From the NCBI GenBank assembly GCA_014904985.1, contig MU129011.1, positions 76,537 through 140,536 of the forward strand: a stretch of DNA of 64,000 nucleotides. Direction: 5' to 3'. Position 1 is the first letter of the stretch. Each line of letters begins with the position of its first letter. This document shows, in pieces, positions 11,772 to 23,579 of the stretch. This DNA is from Hydnum rufescens UP504 (lineage: Eukaryota > Basidiomycota > Agaricomycetes > Cantharellales > Hydnaceae). Under the pieces are notes generated by a model, which worked only from the letters and a program-made list of their open reading frames with translations, was not told the DNA's origin and did not search any database. Made by a program: the position numbers and the translations under genes.

Positions 11772-12048
11772 GGGTAGAGGGGGTCAGTAGGGAAAGGAAT
11801 GGTGAGCGGCTGTGAGCGGCTGTGATCCACCCGATACGCACCATGTCGCCCGCCTAAGAGTGAAATGGTGGTTGTGATTTGCAACAAACCATGAATATAA
11901 AGACTGGGTAATGCATGCACTGTATAATGTACACGGTATCGACCAACGTAAGTCTGCACATTATTTCCTGGCAACAGTGGAAGAACGCCGAAAAGGAACT
12001 AACAGTTTTGAAGCTCCACAGTCNNNNNNNNNNNNNNNNNNNNNNNNN
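11772..12048. other. Unassigned spacer ending in a 25-base N gap
   Basis: No gene is visible in 11772-12023. Positions 12024-12048 are Ns, an assembly gap. Copia-type sequence begins to the right, so the 5' end of the old copia element (LTR and most of gag) is missing, hidden in the gap or lost. Confidence 0.6.
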
Positions 12049-12349
12049 AAAAGAGAGAGATCTGGGGGTCACTGCTGCTGCTGCTGCCAATCCTGTAGCT
12101 TCCTCCTGCTGCATATCCCTGCTGCAATGTTGCTCCCACCTCTACCCTCTCTTGTGCCTTTTGTGCAAATGTGGATCATACTGTTACACTGCGTTCAAGT
12201 TAGAGATCTTAGCACCAAGGCCAAGGAGGAAGTCAAGGACTTCATCCCAATAATGGAAACATCCTCGACGAAGGGCAATGCTAATACTGCCCAAGAGTGC
12301 TCAGAACTCCTCAGAGTCTGCAGTGCTGCAAGGTATTCATCCTCTCTCC

Positions 12350-15300
12350 TCTCCAGCTCCCTGCCAATCTTGGAATCAGACACAGGGCCCACTTCTCATA
12401 TGAATTCCTCATAGAGAGATGGTTCAAGTCATCATACCCCCTGCAATCTTCCAATTCGAGTTCAATGGCCAGGTCTAATTTATCAGCTGCGAGTAGTAAC
12501 TGTTGATGTTTTCTCCAGTTAGAGAAGTTGTTCTTTTGTGCTCTGTAAATATTCTCTGGTGTCCTCCCATGTCCCCAAGATCTCAATCAAAATCTCCTCA
12601 ATCAGTTGTTGACTCTACCTCTAAACCATGGCTTTTGAGTGTGATTGAGTCTGACACTCGAGTTTGGTTAGAGATTGCGCAATCCACTTACTTCTATGCC
12701 TCAGCTGGGGAGCTGATTAGAGTTGCCCATGTTGAGTGGTAGCACTGATAGTCCAGCCTCCAGGTGGCTTCTCCAGCCCAGACAGCTGACCTTCATTCTC
12801 TGGCATTGGATGTTTTGCGGGCCACATTCAGTGTGGGATGTCTCAAATCCTTGGTGAGCACCATCTTGTTCAGACCTGGTCCTCCCTGACTGTTCCCTCC
12901 TGTAGGTCCCAGTCGTGCCCTGCCTGCCATGGATGGAAAGCAGACCCCAACATCCCTTCCCCCAGACTGTGTCCTCACTGCCCACTTCTCCTCCTCATTG
13001 AGCTGGTTCCACTCTGATCTTCCATTGCCCTATCTCTGTGCCTACAGGGCTAATGGCTTATTGGTACTGGATCACCTTCATTGATGATGCTTCCCACTAC
13101 TCGACAAGTCCTGGCTCCTCCATAAAAAGACGTGAAAGCATTCTCTGCCTTCAAGCAGTTCAAATCTTGGGCAGAGAAACAGACTGGGAATGCTTTCAAG
13201 GCTCTCAGGGATGACAAGGGTGGTGAGTACATGTCTAATGAGTGGGAGGCATTCATGCTTGAGCATGGGATTGAGAGGACAGCACACCACTCAGGCTACC
13301 CCCCAACAGAATGGTGTTGCTGAGTGCACCAATTGCATTTGGATGAAGGTGTTGCTTCTCTCCTCTCTGACTCGCATTTGCCCTCCAAGTTCTGGGTGAA
13401 GCTCTCTCCTGTTTCCTGCATGCTCTCAATCACTCCCCCTCCTCTGCTGTCACTGGGAAGACTCCCTTTGAAGCCTTCTATGGTCAGAAACCCTCTGTCT
13501 CCCACCTCTGTGTCTTTGGGTGCAGGGCCTATGCCCATGTACAAAAAGACAAGTGCACTTCCTTTCAGCCTAAGTCCAGGAAGTGCATATTCCTTGGATA
13601 CCCTGTTGACTATAAGGGCTGGAAGTGCTGGGATCCTACCACCAATGAGGTATTCATCTCACATGATGTGCACTTTGTGGAGACTGAGATGCCTGGGGCA
13701 AAACACTTTCCACATTATCCAAAGTATGAGCCTTTGGCTGGAGTACAGCCAGGCTCAGTGGGAGAACCTGCTGGCACTCATCTTTCTCCTAGATCTTCTT
13801 CCCCCTCAGTGCCATCTGTTGAGCCTGTCAGCACTCCATCTGATGACTCTGACTCTGAATCTGGCTCTAGTGCTGATCCTGAGGACCCTCCTGATTTATC
13901 TTCTTTTGCTCCTTCACCTTCTCCTGCTCCTCCTGTCTCCTATTCTCCTGCTCCTGACTCTGTACCTTCTCCATATTCCTCTTCTCCTGCTCCTGGACCT
14001 GGACCTGATTCTGAAGCTACTGACTCTCCTGAACCTCCCTCTGGCTCCTCTGAGACTGGTCCTCCTGGTGCTTCTAAGCCTTATGTCACTCATTCTGGGT
14101 GCTCTAGTCATCCCATGCATGAATGGTGGGTGGTCCCTCACCCCTATCAGCATGCCAAAGAAAAGAGGAACACTAGGCAAAGTGCAAGCACTCCAGAATC
14201 AACTCTGGAGTCTGCTAATGCTCATAGCTCTCTCTCACTCAGAACTCATTGAGTATGCCTTCCTCACTTCTACCTCTGAGCCAAGGTCATACCATGAAGC
14301 CATGACTAGAGATGATGCTCAGCTATGGCATGTGGCACTGAACAAGAGTACAATGCACTCCAGGAACATGGGGAACTATGTGAGCTGCCTCCAGGGCACA
14401 AGGCTATTGGTTCTAGATGGGTCTACAAGGTCAAGCTGAACTCTGATGGCTCAGTGGAGTGCTATAAGGCTTGGTTGGTGGCTAAAGGCTTCTACCAGAA
14501 GCCCCACCTTGATTACACTGAGACCTTTGCCCCTGTTGCCAAGTTTGCTTCCTTACAGACTGTGTTGGCTATTGCTGCAGCTGAGGACATGGAGATTGAC
14601 CATATGGACATCTCCACTGCATTCTTGAATGGTGACTTGGATGAGGAGATCTACATGGCTCAGCCAGAAGGCTTTGCAGCCCCAGGTCAAGAACACCTTG
14701 TCTGTCACCTTAAGAAGTCCTTGTATGGACTTAAGCAGAGTCCAAGGCAGTGGTATATAAAGCTGCACTCTACCTTTGTGAAGTTTGGTTTCTCAAGATG
14801 TGCTTCTGACCACTGTGTCTGGATCTGGGCTAAAGATGGTGTCAAGGTCATCATTCCAGCTTATGTGGATGATTTGATCATTGCTGTAAAAATGTCCCAC
14901 TTCTAAAGCACATTAAAGAGGAACTCAAGCTTGAGTACAAGGTCCATGACTTAGGTCTGGTTGCATACACTGTAGGGATTGAGATCATCAGAGACCAGGC
15001 TAACCAGAGGTTGTATCTCTCCCAGAGGAAGCACATTGGTGATGTCCTGGACCACTTCAATATGGCTGATGCCTGCCCTGTGTCTACTCCTCTGGCCAAG
15101 TCAAGTCCATTGACTAAAGAAGACTGCCTCAGACTCCTGAGGACTTGGAGTACATGAAGTCTGTCCCTTATCTCTCAGCTGTAGGCAGTCTGATGTACCT
15201 TTCAGTTGGTACACATGCAGACATCAGCTTTGCAGTGGGAGCTCTAAGTAGGTTTAATGCAAACCCAGGACAGGCCCATTGGAAACAAGTTCAGCATGTC

Positions 15301-15693
15301 TTCAAGTACCTTGCTGGTACAAAGGACCTTATGCTTTGCTATGGTCCTGGACAAGACTCAACCTGCCTTCAGATTTATTCTGATGCAGACTATGCTGGGG
15401 ATGTTGACTCAGCACACTCTACTAGTGGGCATGCTGTCTTTATTGGCAAGTGCTTGGTGAACTGGAGCAGTAAGAGGCAATCTGTTGTAGCCAAGTCTAC
15501 TACAGAAGCAGAGTACATTTGCTGCCAATGAGGCTGGCTCTGATGGTGTCTGGTTTTGGAATTTCATGTCTGAACTAGGATATCCTCCTTGTGGTGCAAT
15601 GACTTTGTGGCTTGACAATCAGTCAGCTATCAGAGTTGGGAAGAACCCAGAGCACCATAGCCAAATGCAGCATCTGCTGCCTAAGTACCATTG
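12350..15693 (+). pseudogene. gag-pol of old copia copy 2 (broken), main part
   Basis: A protease-like motif SDTGPTSHM lies near 12375-12400. Integrase core pieces follow at 13120-13330 (KALRDDKGGEYMSNEW, then the HHSGYPP region with a frameshift). A Ser/Pro-rich linker lies near 13,780-14,090. Reverse transcriptase occupies 14,325-14,906, with GFYQKPHLDYTETFAPVAKF and the active-site YVDD at 14862-14873. RNase H is at 15,145-15,690, with SDADYAGD and STTEAEY. Several frameshifts, including ones near 13315, 14900 and 15525, prevent a full product. The last part of the frame lies after the nested insert. Confidence 0.85.
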
Positions 15694-16070
15694 TGTTGGA
15701 ATAAAAAATAAAGAGTTAATTATATAATCAGCCTGAAGTGGCAAATACCCTATATGGACTTAACGCCATATCAAGCGCGACTCCCCTACCACCCTCTTAT
15801 GGTAATAATATACCTAAGAGAACATTCTATATCTTTCTTGTTGATGCCAGTAGTATAGCCAAACATTCTACTATTCTCATGTAGTTTCTTTAATATCCTG
15901 TACACAGTATAAAAGGGTGAGCTTGAGCTCACCTACAGATCTAAGGACTCTAATAATATATCCTTCCTGCTAATTCACCTGAGCAACTAGGGCTCTCCAG
16001 TCTATTGAATTCGCTCATGTCCACTTAGTCATCCAGGGGAAATACCATTCTCATCTGTAGCCTCACACAA
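15694..16070 (+). repeat. 5' LTR of copia copy 3
   Basis: Begins TGTTGGAATA and ends CACACAA, with TATAAAAG near 15909. The primer-binding site GGTTATGGGCCCA follows at 16071-16083. It is one base shorter than the 3' LTR. Confidence 0.92.
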
Positions 16071-16942
16071 GGTTATGGGCCCATCGCCACTCCTATAATA
16101 AAAAACATTTACCCCTATATCTTTGACACTACCTGTAAAACCTTACAGTTATGAGTGACGAATTCAAGATCAGGATAACAAAATTAGCAGCAGATGGGGC
16201 CAATTGGGTCATGTACCATAACTGAATTATGTGGGCTCTGGACGCCAAGGGGCTACTTGAGCACCTTTCGAATGACATGATTACGTCAGATTATTCCGGG
16301 GCCGGTATGGTTGATGGGCTTACACTGGAAGCAAGATGGAGAAGGGACAAGGCCATGGTAAAGCAACTAGTGGCAGGCTTGGTCCCAGATACAGTGTTCA
16401 GCCAGATTAAGGCCAGATTGAAGGCAAAGGAGGTGTGGGAACAGCTCCGGGCCTTGTACAAAGGGCGATCTAAATTAATTTTGGTTGACTTACATAAACA
16501 ATTACAAAATACATGCTGTGGCACAGACAATGATGTCTGGGCACATTTCGATAAACTTGCAGATCTAAAAGAGCAATTGGCGGCCATGGGGGCCACAATT
16601 ACAGATGAAGAATATGGAAATACATTGTTGGATCACTCCCGGATTCATATGATAATACAATAAATTCAATTATGGCCACAGTGGATCTTAGTGGCAAGTC
16701 CATTACCCCTGCCCTAGTAATTCAACTTGTGACAGACAAGTACAACCAATGATCCCTAAAGAAAGGAAAAGGGAAATCTAATAATAGTGAAGAGGCATTT
16801 TACTCTAATGGCCAGAGAAGGAAGGCCGGGAAGAATGTGGAGTGCTTTAATTGCCACAGGAAAGGGCATTATAAAGCAGACTGTTGGGTGAAAGGGGGAG
16901 GAAAGGAGGGACAGGGGCCACAGTGGTCCACAAATCCCAGGG

Positions 16943-18595
16943 CAGTGTGGAAGATAAAAACATCCAATATCAGAAAACGCGAAATCACACCACTCCCAGC
17001 CTTTGGACGATCACATGACCAATTACGAAATTAATTACAGCTACATGTGGAAATCGAATTCATTCTATAACTCCGTCAGTTTTGATCGGAAAGGTACGCC
17101 CATATAATGCTTAGAAAGCTACGATTCACACCTTTCGAACGGTACCAAACACAAGTTGAACGGACCAAAACTGCACTCTCCAGACCAATTTTACTACCAA
17201 AATCCGGGATTTCCAGTAAAAAATGAATTTCTCCATCAGTTCGCATTCAATCCTTTCGGAACAACCGCGCCTAGAAAGATATAAAAAATCCGCATCCAAC
17301 GGTACTAAGCACGCAAAGAACAGATCAAAACTGAACTCTACAGAATGATATTACTATCAGAATCAACACCCATCAGTAAAAAACGAATTTCTCTGTCAGT
17401 TTACACCGGATCTGCTCAGAACCACTACACCCAGAAAGCTGTTAAAAATATGCATCTACTGATACCAAGAACATCTATTACGGATGCAAACTGATGTTTC
17501 TGCATTGAATCCCATCCCATGCACTTGTCCCCATTATCAACCAACAACAAAACACCTTAACCACTGGACTATGCTCAAATTAATCTCCAAAACCCGGAGA
17601 TATCCTTTCATTTTCGCCTCCAGAATGCTCCACATGGCCAGTGACCACATGCTCCAAGCATTCCACATGCTCAGCAAATTGGTGACATCACCCCCCTCAT
17701 GATTCCTTTTGTTCTCTTTATGAATGACATCACTATGACATCACCCCTCATGATTCCTTTTGTTCTCCTTATGCATGACTCAGCTATGACCGCATTATTA
17801 CATCATCTTGTTATTTTTCTTTTGTTCTCACCTATGACTCACATATGACTCACCCATGGGGGAGTCATATTTCTTAAACACAGCCACCTTCAGAAAGGTA
17901 TAAAAGCTGGTAGATTTCCTGTATCCACACACAATCATCTCCTCTCTGGAAATCATCACTGTCAACCACTGTCAACTTTTCTGCTTGCCTCTAAAGAACA
18001 GTCTATCTATAAGCCATCTGGAGCTAAGTCATCTTCAAGGTTGTTGAGACAAAGCCACTGGTAGCCCTCTACGCGAATCACTAAAGCCAAGGATAGTTGC
18101 AGGACCTAAGGTTAGAGTTGCTGGACATCCAAGGAAAAGTAAGCATAATGAAATACATATCAAGTTTTGAAGAAAGAAGAAAGAAACATACTAACAAGAC
18201 TAACCAAGCACTGACCAGTCTATAACCCACAGATATCCGCATTTTGACCAGGGGAACGTAAACAAGAATACACAAATATCAGTAAACAGAACAACGCAAC
18301 ACAAACGACGTATAAGCCTTTCCACAAGCATCCCAGACATATAAGCCTTTCTACAAGCATCACAGACATATAAGCCTTTCTATAAGCATGCCAAATGATA
18401 TATCATTGACTACAGCTAGTCCATATCCCTTCCTATTCTCCACTGAACACCATACATGTCTTGCAGAGTGTGATCAACCATTGAAGCAAACCAGCCCAAT
18501 GAATAACAACAGAAATACAGTCTCCCATCTACACACTGGCTGAACCAGATTTTGATTTGACAGTCATCGGAGCTCCCAACCCTTCTTCTATAGTG
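16943..18595. repeat. Repeat copy A inserted in copia copy 3 gag (LTR-like or CACTA-like)
   Basis: The insert starts CAGTGTGGAAGATAAA and ends CTTCTTCTATAGTG. Comparison with copy 1 shows exactly what was interrupted: codons for P-R before and V-G-A-K-E after. It contains a TATAAAAG promoter-like box near 17900 and repeated CTATGACTCA words, as LTRs of this genome do. One reading is a solo LTR (TGGAAGA...TCTTCTA) with CAGTG/TAGTG target duplications. The other is a CACTA-type element with CAGTG...TAGTG ends. The first 1.1 kb matches copy B at 26034-27043. No protein is encoded. Confidence 0.7.
18309..18395. repeat. Three tandem ~30-bp repeats
   Basis: The unit is ATATAAGCCTTTCTACAAGC followed by about ten bases ending CAGAC, present three times with few differences, inside repeat copy A. 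There are no spacers and no conserved flank, so it is a simple tandem repeat. Confidence 0.75.
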
Positions 18596-21500
18596 GGTGC
18601 AAAGGAAAGCACAGCCACAGCCACAGAGCATGCCGATGTTGAGGCATGGGCTGTAATTGAGGCCACGAGGCCAGAGACGAATACCGTGGCCATGATGAAT
18701 TCACAAATAAATACCCCTATTTACACTGAATTATACGACTCAGGGGCAACAAGGCATATGTTGCTGCACAAAGAGCAATTCATTAATTACCACTCTATTG
18801 ACCCTCGCCCAATTACCACGGCCGACAAATGAATATTTTATGCTATTGGCACTGGTGATTTAAAAATACAAGTGCCAAATGGTGGGAAATTCACCCTGGT
18901 TATATTACGTGACGCCCTACATGCTCCAGAAATGGGATTCACCATCATCTCAATTAATCGGATTATGAAAGCAGGCCACAGGGTCTTATTCGACAGAACC
19001 TCACGCAAAATAAAGAATCCCAAGGGTGTAATTATTGGGGAAATTCCAGTAGGCAATAATGGCCTATATAAAGTTGAGCATGCCAATGTGGCTGCTAGTG
19101 CCAGGGATGAAACAATTAAGCTCTTGGAGCTTCATTGGAGGTTGGGCCACATCTCAATCGACTCAATTTGTTCCCTCATCAAAAATAATGTTATCCAGGG
19201 TATTAAACTCATGGATGACATTACAGATTTTTCCTGTGACTCATGTGAGTATGGAAAGGCCACAAGGAAAATAATAAAAAAGGAAAGAACAGCACCCCTT
19301 GCATCTTCCTTTGGGGAAGAAATACATACGGATGTCTGGGGGCCATCCCCCATTAATTTGCTAGGTGGGCGATCATATTACATAACATTTATGGATGACG
19401 CAACATGATATACAAAAATTCAGGTCATATGGACAAAAGACGAGGCCTTTAATGCATACAAAGACTTTGTAGCATGGGCAAAAACCCAACATGGAGTTCA
19501 AATTAAAAGACTTCAGTCTGACCACAGGGGCGAATATATGAGTACCGCATTTGGCACATTCTTATGTAATCAGGGGACAGAATGACGATTAACTACACAC
19601 AATACTCCACAACATAATGGAGTTGCCGAGTCCCTAAATAGAAGAATCCTTGAACGAACCTGTGCTATGCTACATCAATCCAGATTACCCAAAAATCTGT
19701 GGGGGGAGGCAGTGAATTGGGCCATATGGCTCAAGAACCATACTTCCACACAGGTTTTAGGGAACATGACCCTGCTTGAATGACTCACAAAAGAAAAACC
19801 GAATTTAGGAAGTGTTCCTGAATGGGGCCAATGAGTCTGGGTCCATAATGACTCAGGATCCAAATTGGATGAACAGGCAAATGAGGCATTTTGGGTGGGC
19901 TATGATAATGACAGCCCCCATGCCCATAGAGTTTATTGGAAGGGACAGAATAAGATTTCCATCAAATGAAATGTCAAGTTTGTGACGCCAACAATCGAAA
20001 TTCCATTTGATATGCCCGGCTCGACCTCAAGGCAAAATGCCATATCCTCCACCCCATATATAAATCCAGATCAGGAAACTGCCCATACTGATCCTAATGG
20101 CTCAGATGATGAAAAAAGCATTAAATATGGACCATCTACCCCCATTTGCCCCTATATTCCATTAGAAACCCCTCCTGCGCCCAGCCCGCTGAACCCAAGC
20201 AACGTTCAGAATGTGTCCCAAAACCCTCGCAGTATGTACAACACCTCGAACAGGGTGAAGGTACTGTACATGGGTATATGAATTCCAAGCCAGATGATAA
20301 AATACCCGGCATCAGGGGGAGCACTGCCACCCCTGAAGTTAATCTTGCAAATGATGCTGTGTATCACATGGAATTTGATGACGCTGTCTACGGGGCAATA
20401 CAAGACATTGATGGTGATCCCAAGTCCTTGGAGGAGGCCAAATTAAGAACGGATTGGCCAAAATGGAAGGAGGCCATTGACATACAACTCAAAACTGTTA
20501 AAGATGCTGAAACCTGGGAGGAAGCGCTGTGGCCACAGGGCAAAAATATCGTCAACTGCAAACTTGTATTCAAAATAAAACGAAAGGCCAATGGTACTAT
20601 CCAAAAATACAAGGCACAGCTTGTAGCCTGTGGATTTACCCAAATATATGGTGTTGATTACTATGAAACCTATTCCCCAGTGGCATGACTTGCCAGTTTC
20701 CATACGATTATTGCAATGGCCACAGAGAAAGATTGGGAAATTGATTCATTCGACTTTAATGGCGCTTACCTAAATGGTGAATTAGATGCAGATGAAGAAA
20801 TATACATGCAATTCCCCCCTCAATATAAACCTCAGGGGAAGAACACTATTTTGTGACTACAAAAGACCCTCTATGGTCTTAAACAAGCCAGAAGACAATG
20901 GTATGACTCACTTTCACGGGCGCTTAATGATCTCAGATTTAGTGTGAGCCATGCTGACCCCGGTGTTTTCCATATACAAACAAATGGAGAAAAATTAATA
21001 TTGGCAATTCACATCAATGATTGTACATTCACTGGCACATCAAGAAAATTACTTGATGAATACAAAAGAAAATCAATAAAAAATATGCCATTACAGACCT
21101 AGGGCCACTACATTGGCTATTAGGAATTAAAGTTGAACGAGACCACAATTTACGGACGATCTGATTATCCCAAATGTTGTATATCAACTCAATAGTTACT
21201 TGATTCTCCCTCAGTGATGCAAAATCTGTTAACACTCCAATGGAACCAGGGGCCACATATGCCCAAATTGATAAAGAAAATAATCCCACAAATACTGAAA
21301 AAATGAGGCATACCCCTTATTGCGAGGCTATAGGAAGCCTTATGTATGTGTCTGTGGCCACAAGACCAGACATTTCTTTCACCATATCCACACTATCTCA
21401 ATTCCTTGATAATCCCGGACCGATACATTGGAAAGCAGTTAAATGGGTTATATGATACTTGGGTGGAATGAAACAATATAATCTCATATATGGCACTGAG

Positions 21501-21981
21501 CCACATGATCTACTCAGTTTTACAGATGCAGATGGGGCCACACAAGACCATAGATGCGTGATCTCCAGATATGCGTATCTAATTAATGGTGGAACCATCT
21601 CATGGAGTTCAAGAAAACAAGAACTCAATACTCTATCAACTGCCGAGGCAGAATACATCACCGCAACTCATGCAGCAAAAGAGGGCATATGGCTACAAAG
21701 CCTAATTGCCAAATTATTCCATTTTTCCCTTAAACCTATGATTCTCTATTGCGACAATCAGGCCGCACTAAAACTTGCTATGGGTGATAATTATCACACC
21801 TGAACAAAACACATTGATATCCAATTTCACTTTATCTGCCAGACCATTAAGGACAGATCATTTAATTTTGTTTACTGCCCTACAGAGCACATGATGGCTG
21901 ATATACTTACAAAAGCACTCACAGGTGCAAGATTGGACCGCCACATCGCCAGACTTGGATTGTGTCATGCTTGAGGGGGAG

Positions 21982-22359
21982 TGTTGGAATAAAAAATAAA
22001 GAGTTAATTATATAATCAGCCCAAAGTGGCAAATACCCCTATATGGACTTAATGCCATATCAAGCACGACTCCCCTACCACCCTCTTATGGTAATAATAT
22101 ACCTAAGAGAACATTCTATATCTTTCTTGTTGATGCCAGTAGTATAGCCAAACATTCTACTATTCTCATGTAGTTTCTTTACTATCCTGTACACAGTATA
22201 AAAGGGTGAGCTTGAGCTCGCCTACAGATCTAAGGACTCTAATAATATATCCTTCCTGCTAATTCACCCAAGCAACTAGGGCTCTCCGGTCTATTGAATT
22301 CGCTCATGTCCACTTAGTCATCCAGGGGAAATACCATTCTCATCTGTAGCTTCACACAA
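21982..22359 (+). repeat. 3' LTR of copia copy 3
   Basis: This 378-bp LTR is preceded by the polypurine tract GAGGGGGA and followed by the CATTG target duplication at 22360-22364. It differs from the 5' LTR mostly where an ancestral CpG decayed differently, for example CCTGAG against CCCAAG where copy 1 keeps CCCGAG. Confidence 0.92.
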
Positions 22360-22364
22360 CATTG

Positions 22365-22516
22365 GCTTCGGGAACAGGTGGAGGACAAGGTCTTTTCACT
22401 TGAATATGTTTCAACTTCTTTGATGAGGGCAGATGTTCTTACAAAGCCCCTTGAGACAGTAGCCCATTCAAGAGTACTTTCACTTCTTGGGCTGGTTTCT
22501 CACTCTGCTTTGTAAA
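22365..22516 (+). pseudogene. Distal RNase H end of old copia copy 2
   Basis: The frame reads WLREQVEDKVFSLEYV, then MRADVLTKPL, the usual C-terminal end of copia polyproteins, and stops at a TAA near 22514. It is the continuation of the frame cut at 15693. The polypurine tract and LTR follow at once. Confidence 0.85.
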
Positions 22517-22523
22517 GTGGGAG

Positions 22524-23579
22524 TGTTGAAGTTGTGCCCTTGTATTAGTTGTTTTGTGCTATTCTTGTTTTTGCTTCCTGTTTATAGTTGTTGTGATGGA
22601 GGCAGATATGGCTTAACTCTTGCTACATCAAGACTTAAGCCAATCCACCTCAGTTCCACTCTGGGTGTCTGTGTAGGCCTTTCCCATTCCTCCACTTGAA
22701 CAGTATAATGGCCACCTTACACAAATGACAGAGTCTAGACTTAGTCTTAAGTAAATGACAAGGAACTGGTTCTTATTACTGAGATAGGCATAAGAATCAA
22801 GGACTGGATATAGGGGTAGAGAGTGTGTGTGGGGTGTTTGGATGAAAGAGGTGAAAGGTTGAAAGGTTGATGGAGAGAGGCTAAAGCATGAGAAGAGTGT
22901 GAAGTTGATCAAGAACTTAGGTAAGACTTGTTACAGGTTACTAAGGGCCTTAAATCCTCTCCAAGTGTACTGAAGATCTTCCTCTTGATAAGCTGTGCTA
23001 GACTTATTTATGCTAGGCTTAAGCTATTGAGGGCTTGGTCTTCCAATACTTGTGAAGTCAGATTTCTCCTTTTCTACTGTAGAACTTAGTCTAGTGTGTC
23101 TAAGGTGATCTGGATGTGTGAAGAAAAGAGGAATTGCTAGGGAGCTGCCTCCAAATTTCTTCTTGGGTGAAGACTAGAGAGACTGCTGGGGGCTACCTCT
23201 GAATTTCTTGTTGTTCTACCTAAGATTTCCCCTCCTTTTATGCCTGTCAGAGAGCCCCTATTATGAAGCATTCCCCTGTCTAGTTATAGAAGGATGGGAA
23301 ATGAACCTTTTGTTCTATCCTAAAAATAACCTATGACTCATCTATGACTCATATGCCCTATTGTTCCTAAATGAACTTAGTGTTCTACCCTAAAAATATC
23401 CTATGACTCACACATTCTAGAAGGGCACAGCCTGTGTTCTAGAAGAGTGTAGCACAGCAATGGTTCTAAAAGGGTGGAGTCTGTGTTCTGAAGAGCACAG
23501 CATCTCCTAATGGTGTCACTATGGCACCTTTATGAGGTCCAATTTAGGGTGGCTATGGCCCTTAATGTTTCCTTCAATA
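22524..23579 (+). repeat. Probable 3' LTR of old copia copy 2
   Basis: It begins TGTTGAAGTT right after the polypurine tract and would end CTTCAATA at 23579, one base from a perfect inverted match to TGTTGAAG. CTATGACTCA-type words occur near 23330-23410, as in other LTR-like sequences here. No 5' partner is available for comparison, so the right boundary is inferred. Confidence 0.5.

Larger units (their letters stand above)
16151..21974 (+). pseudogene. gag-pol of copia copy 3 (broken, gag split by an insert)
   Basis: Gag begins at the ATG at 16151 and is cut by stops near 16224 and 16752. The zinc knuckle CFNCHRKGHYKADC is at about 16841-16882. The repeat insert follows; coding resumes at about 18596 with VGAKESTA. 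The protease motif DSGATRHM lies near 18739, integrase from 18872 to about 19860 with the catalytic Glu intact (19628-19630). The RT has a TGA at 20686-20688. Its active site reads I-N-D-D-like (ATC AAT GAT, 21013-21021) where Y/H-V-D-D is expected, so one catalytic Asp is lost. RNase H lies near 21500-21830. Many breaks are CGA to TGA changes. The copy cannot move on its own. Confidence 0.85.
15694..22359 (+). mobile_element. Ty1/copia retrotransposon copy 3, full length, nested in copy 2
   Basis: Both LTRs are present (377 and 378 bp), flanked by a perfect 5-bp target duplication, CATTG (15689-15693 and 22360-22364). The primer-binding site at 16071 and the polypurine tract GAGGGGGA just before 21982 complete the structure. 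It belongs to the same family as copy 1. Its gag is interrupted by a 1.6-kb repeat (16943-18595). LTR-to-LTR differences are mostly CpG transitions. Confidence 0.93.
12049..23579 (+). mobile_element. Older Ty1/copia element (copy 2), interrupted by copy 3
   Basis: Its pol body runs from about 12,350 to 15,693, stops at the inserted younger copia, and resumes at 22,365 in the same coding sense: the codons for K-Y-H precede the insert and W-L-R-E-Q follow once the CATTG duplication is collapsed. It ends with a polypurine tract (AAAGTGGGAG, near 22514-22523) and a likely 3' LTR. It belongs to a different copia family from copies 1 and 3. The 5' LTR is not seen. The DNA is almost free of CpG, showing age or heavy methylation. 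Confidence 0.8.

Noticed and set aside
13324..14439. A 371-codon Leu-rich open frame on the plus strand
   Set aside because: It is an alternate-frame reading of the Ser/Pro-rich linker and RT region of copia copy 2; the frames carrying integrase and RT motifs are others.
18309..18395. Possible CRISPR-like array
   Set aside because: Units are head-to-tail without spacers, in a eukaryotic repeat.
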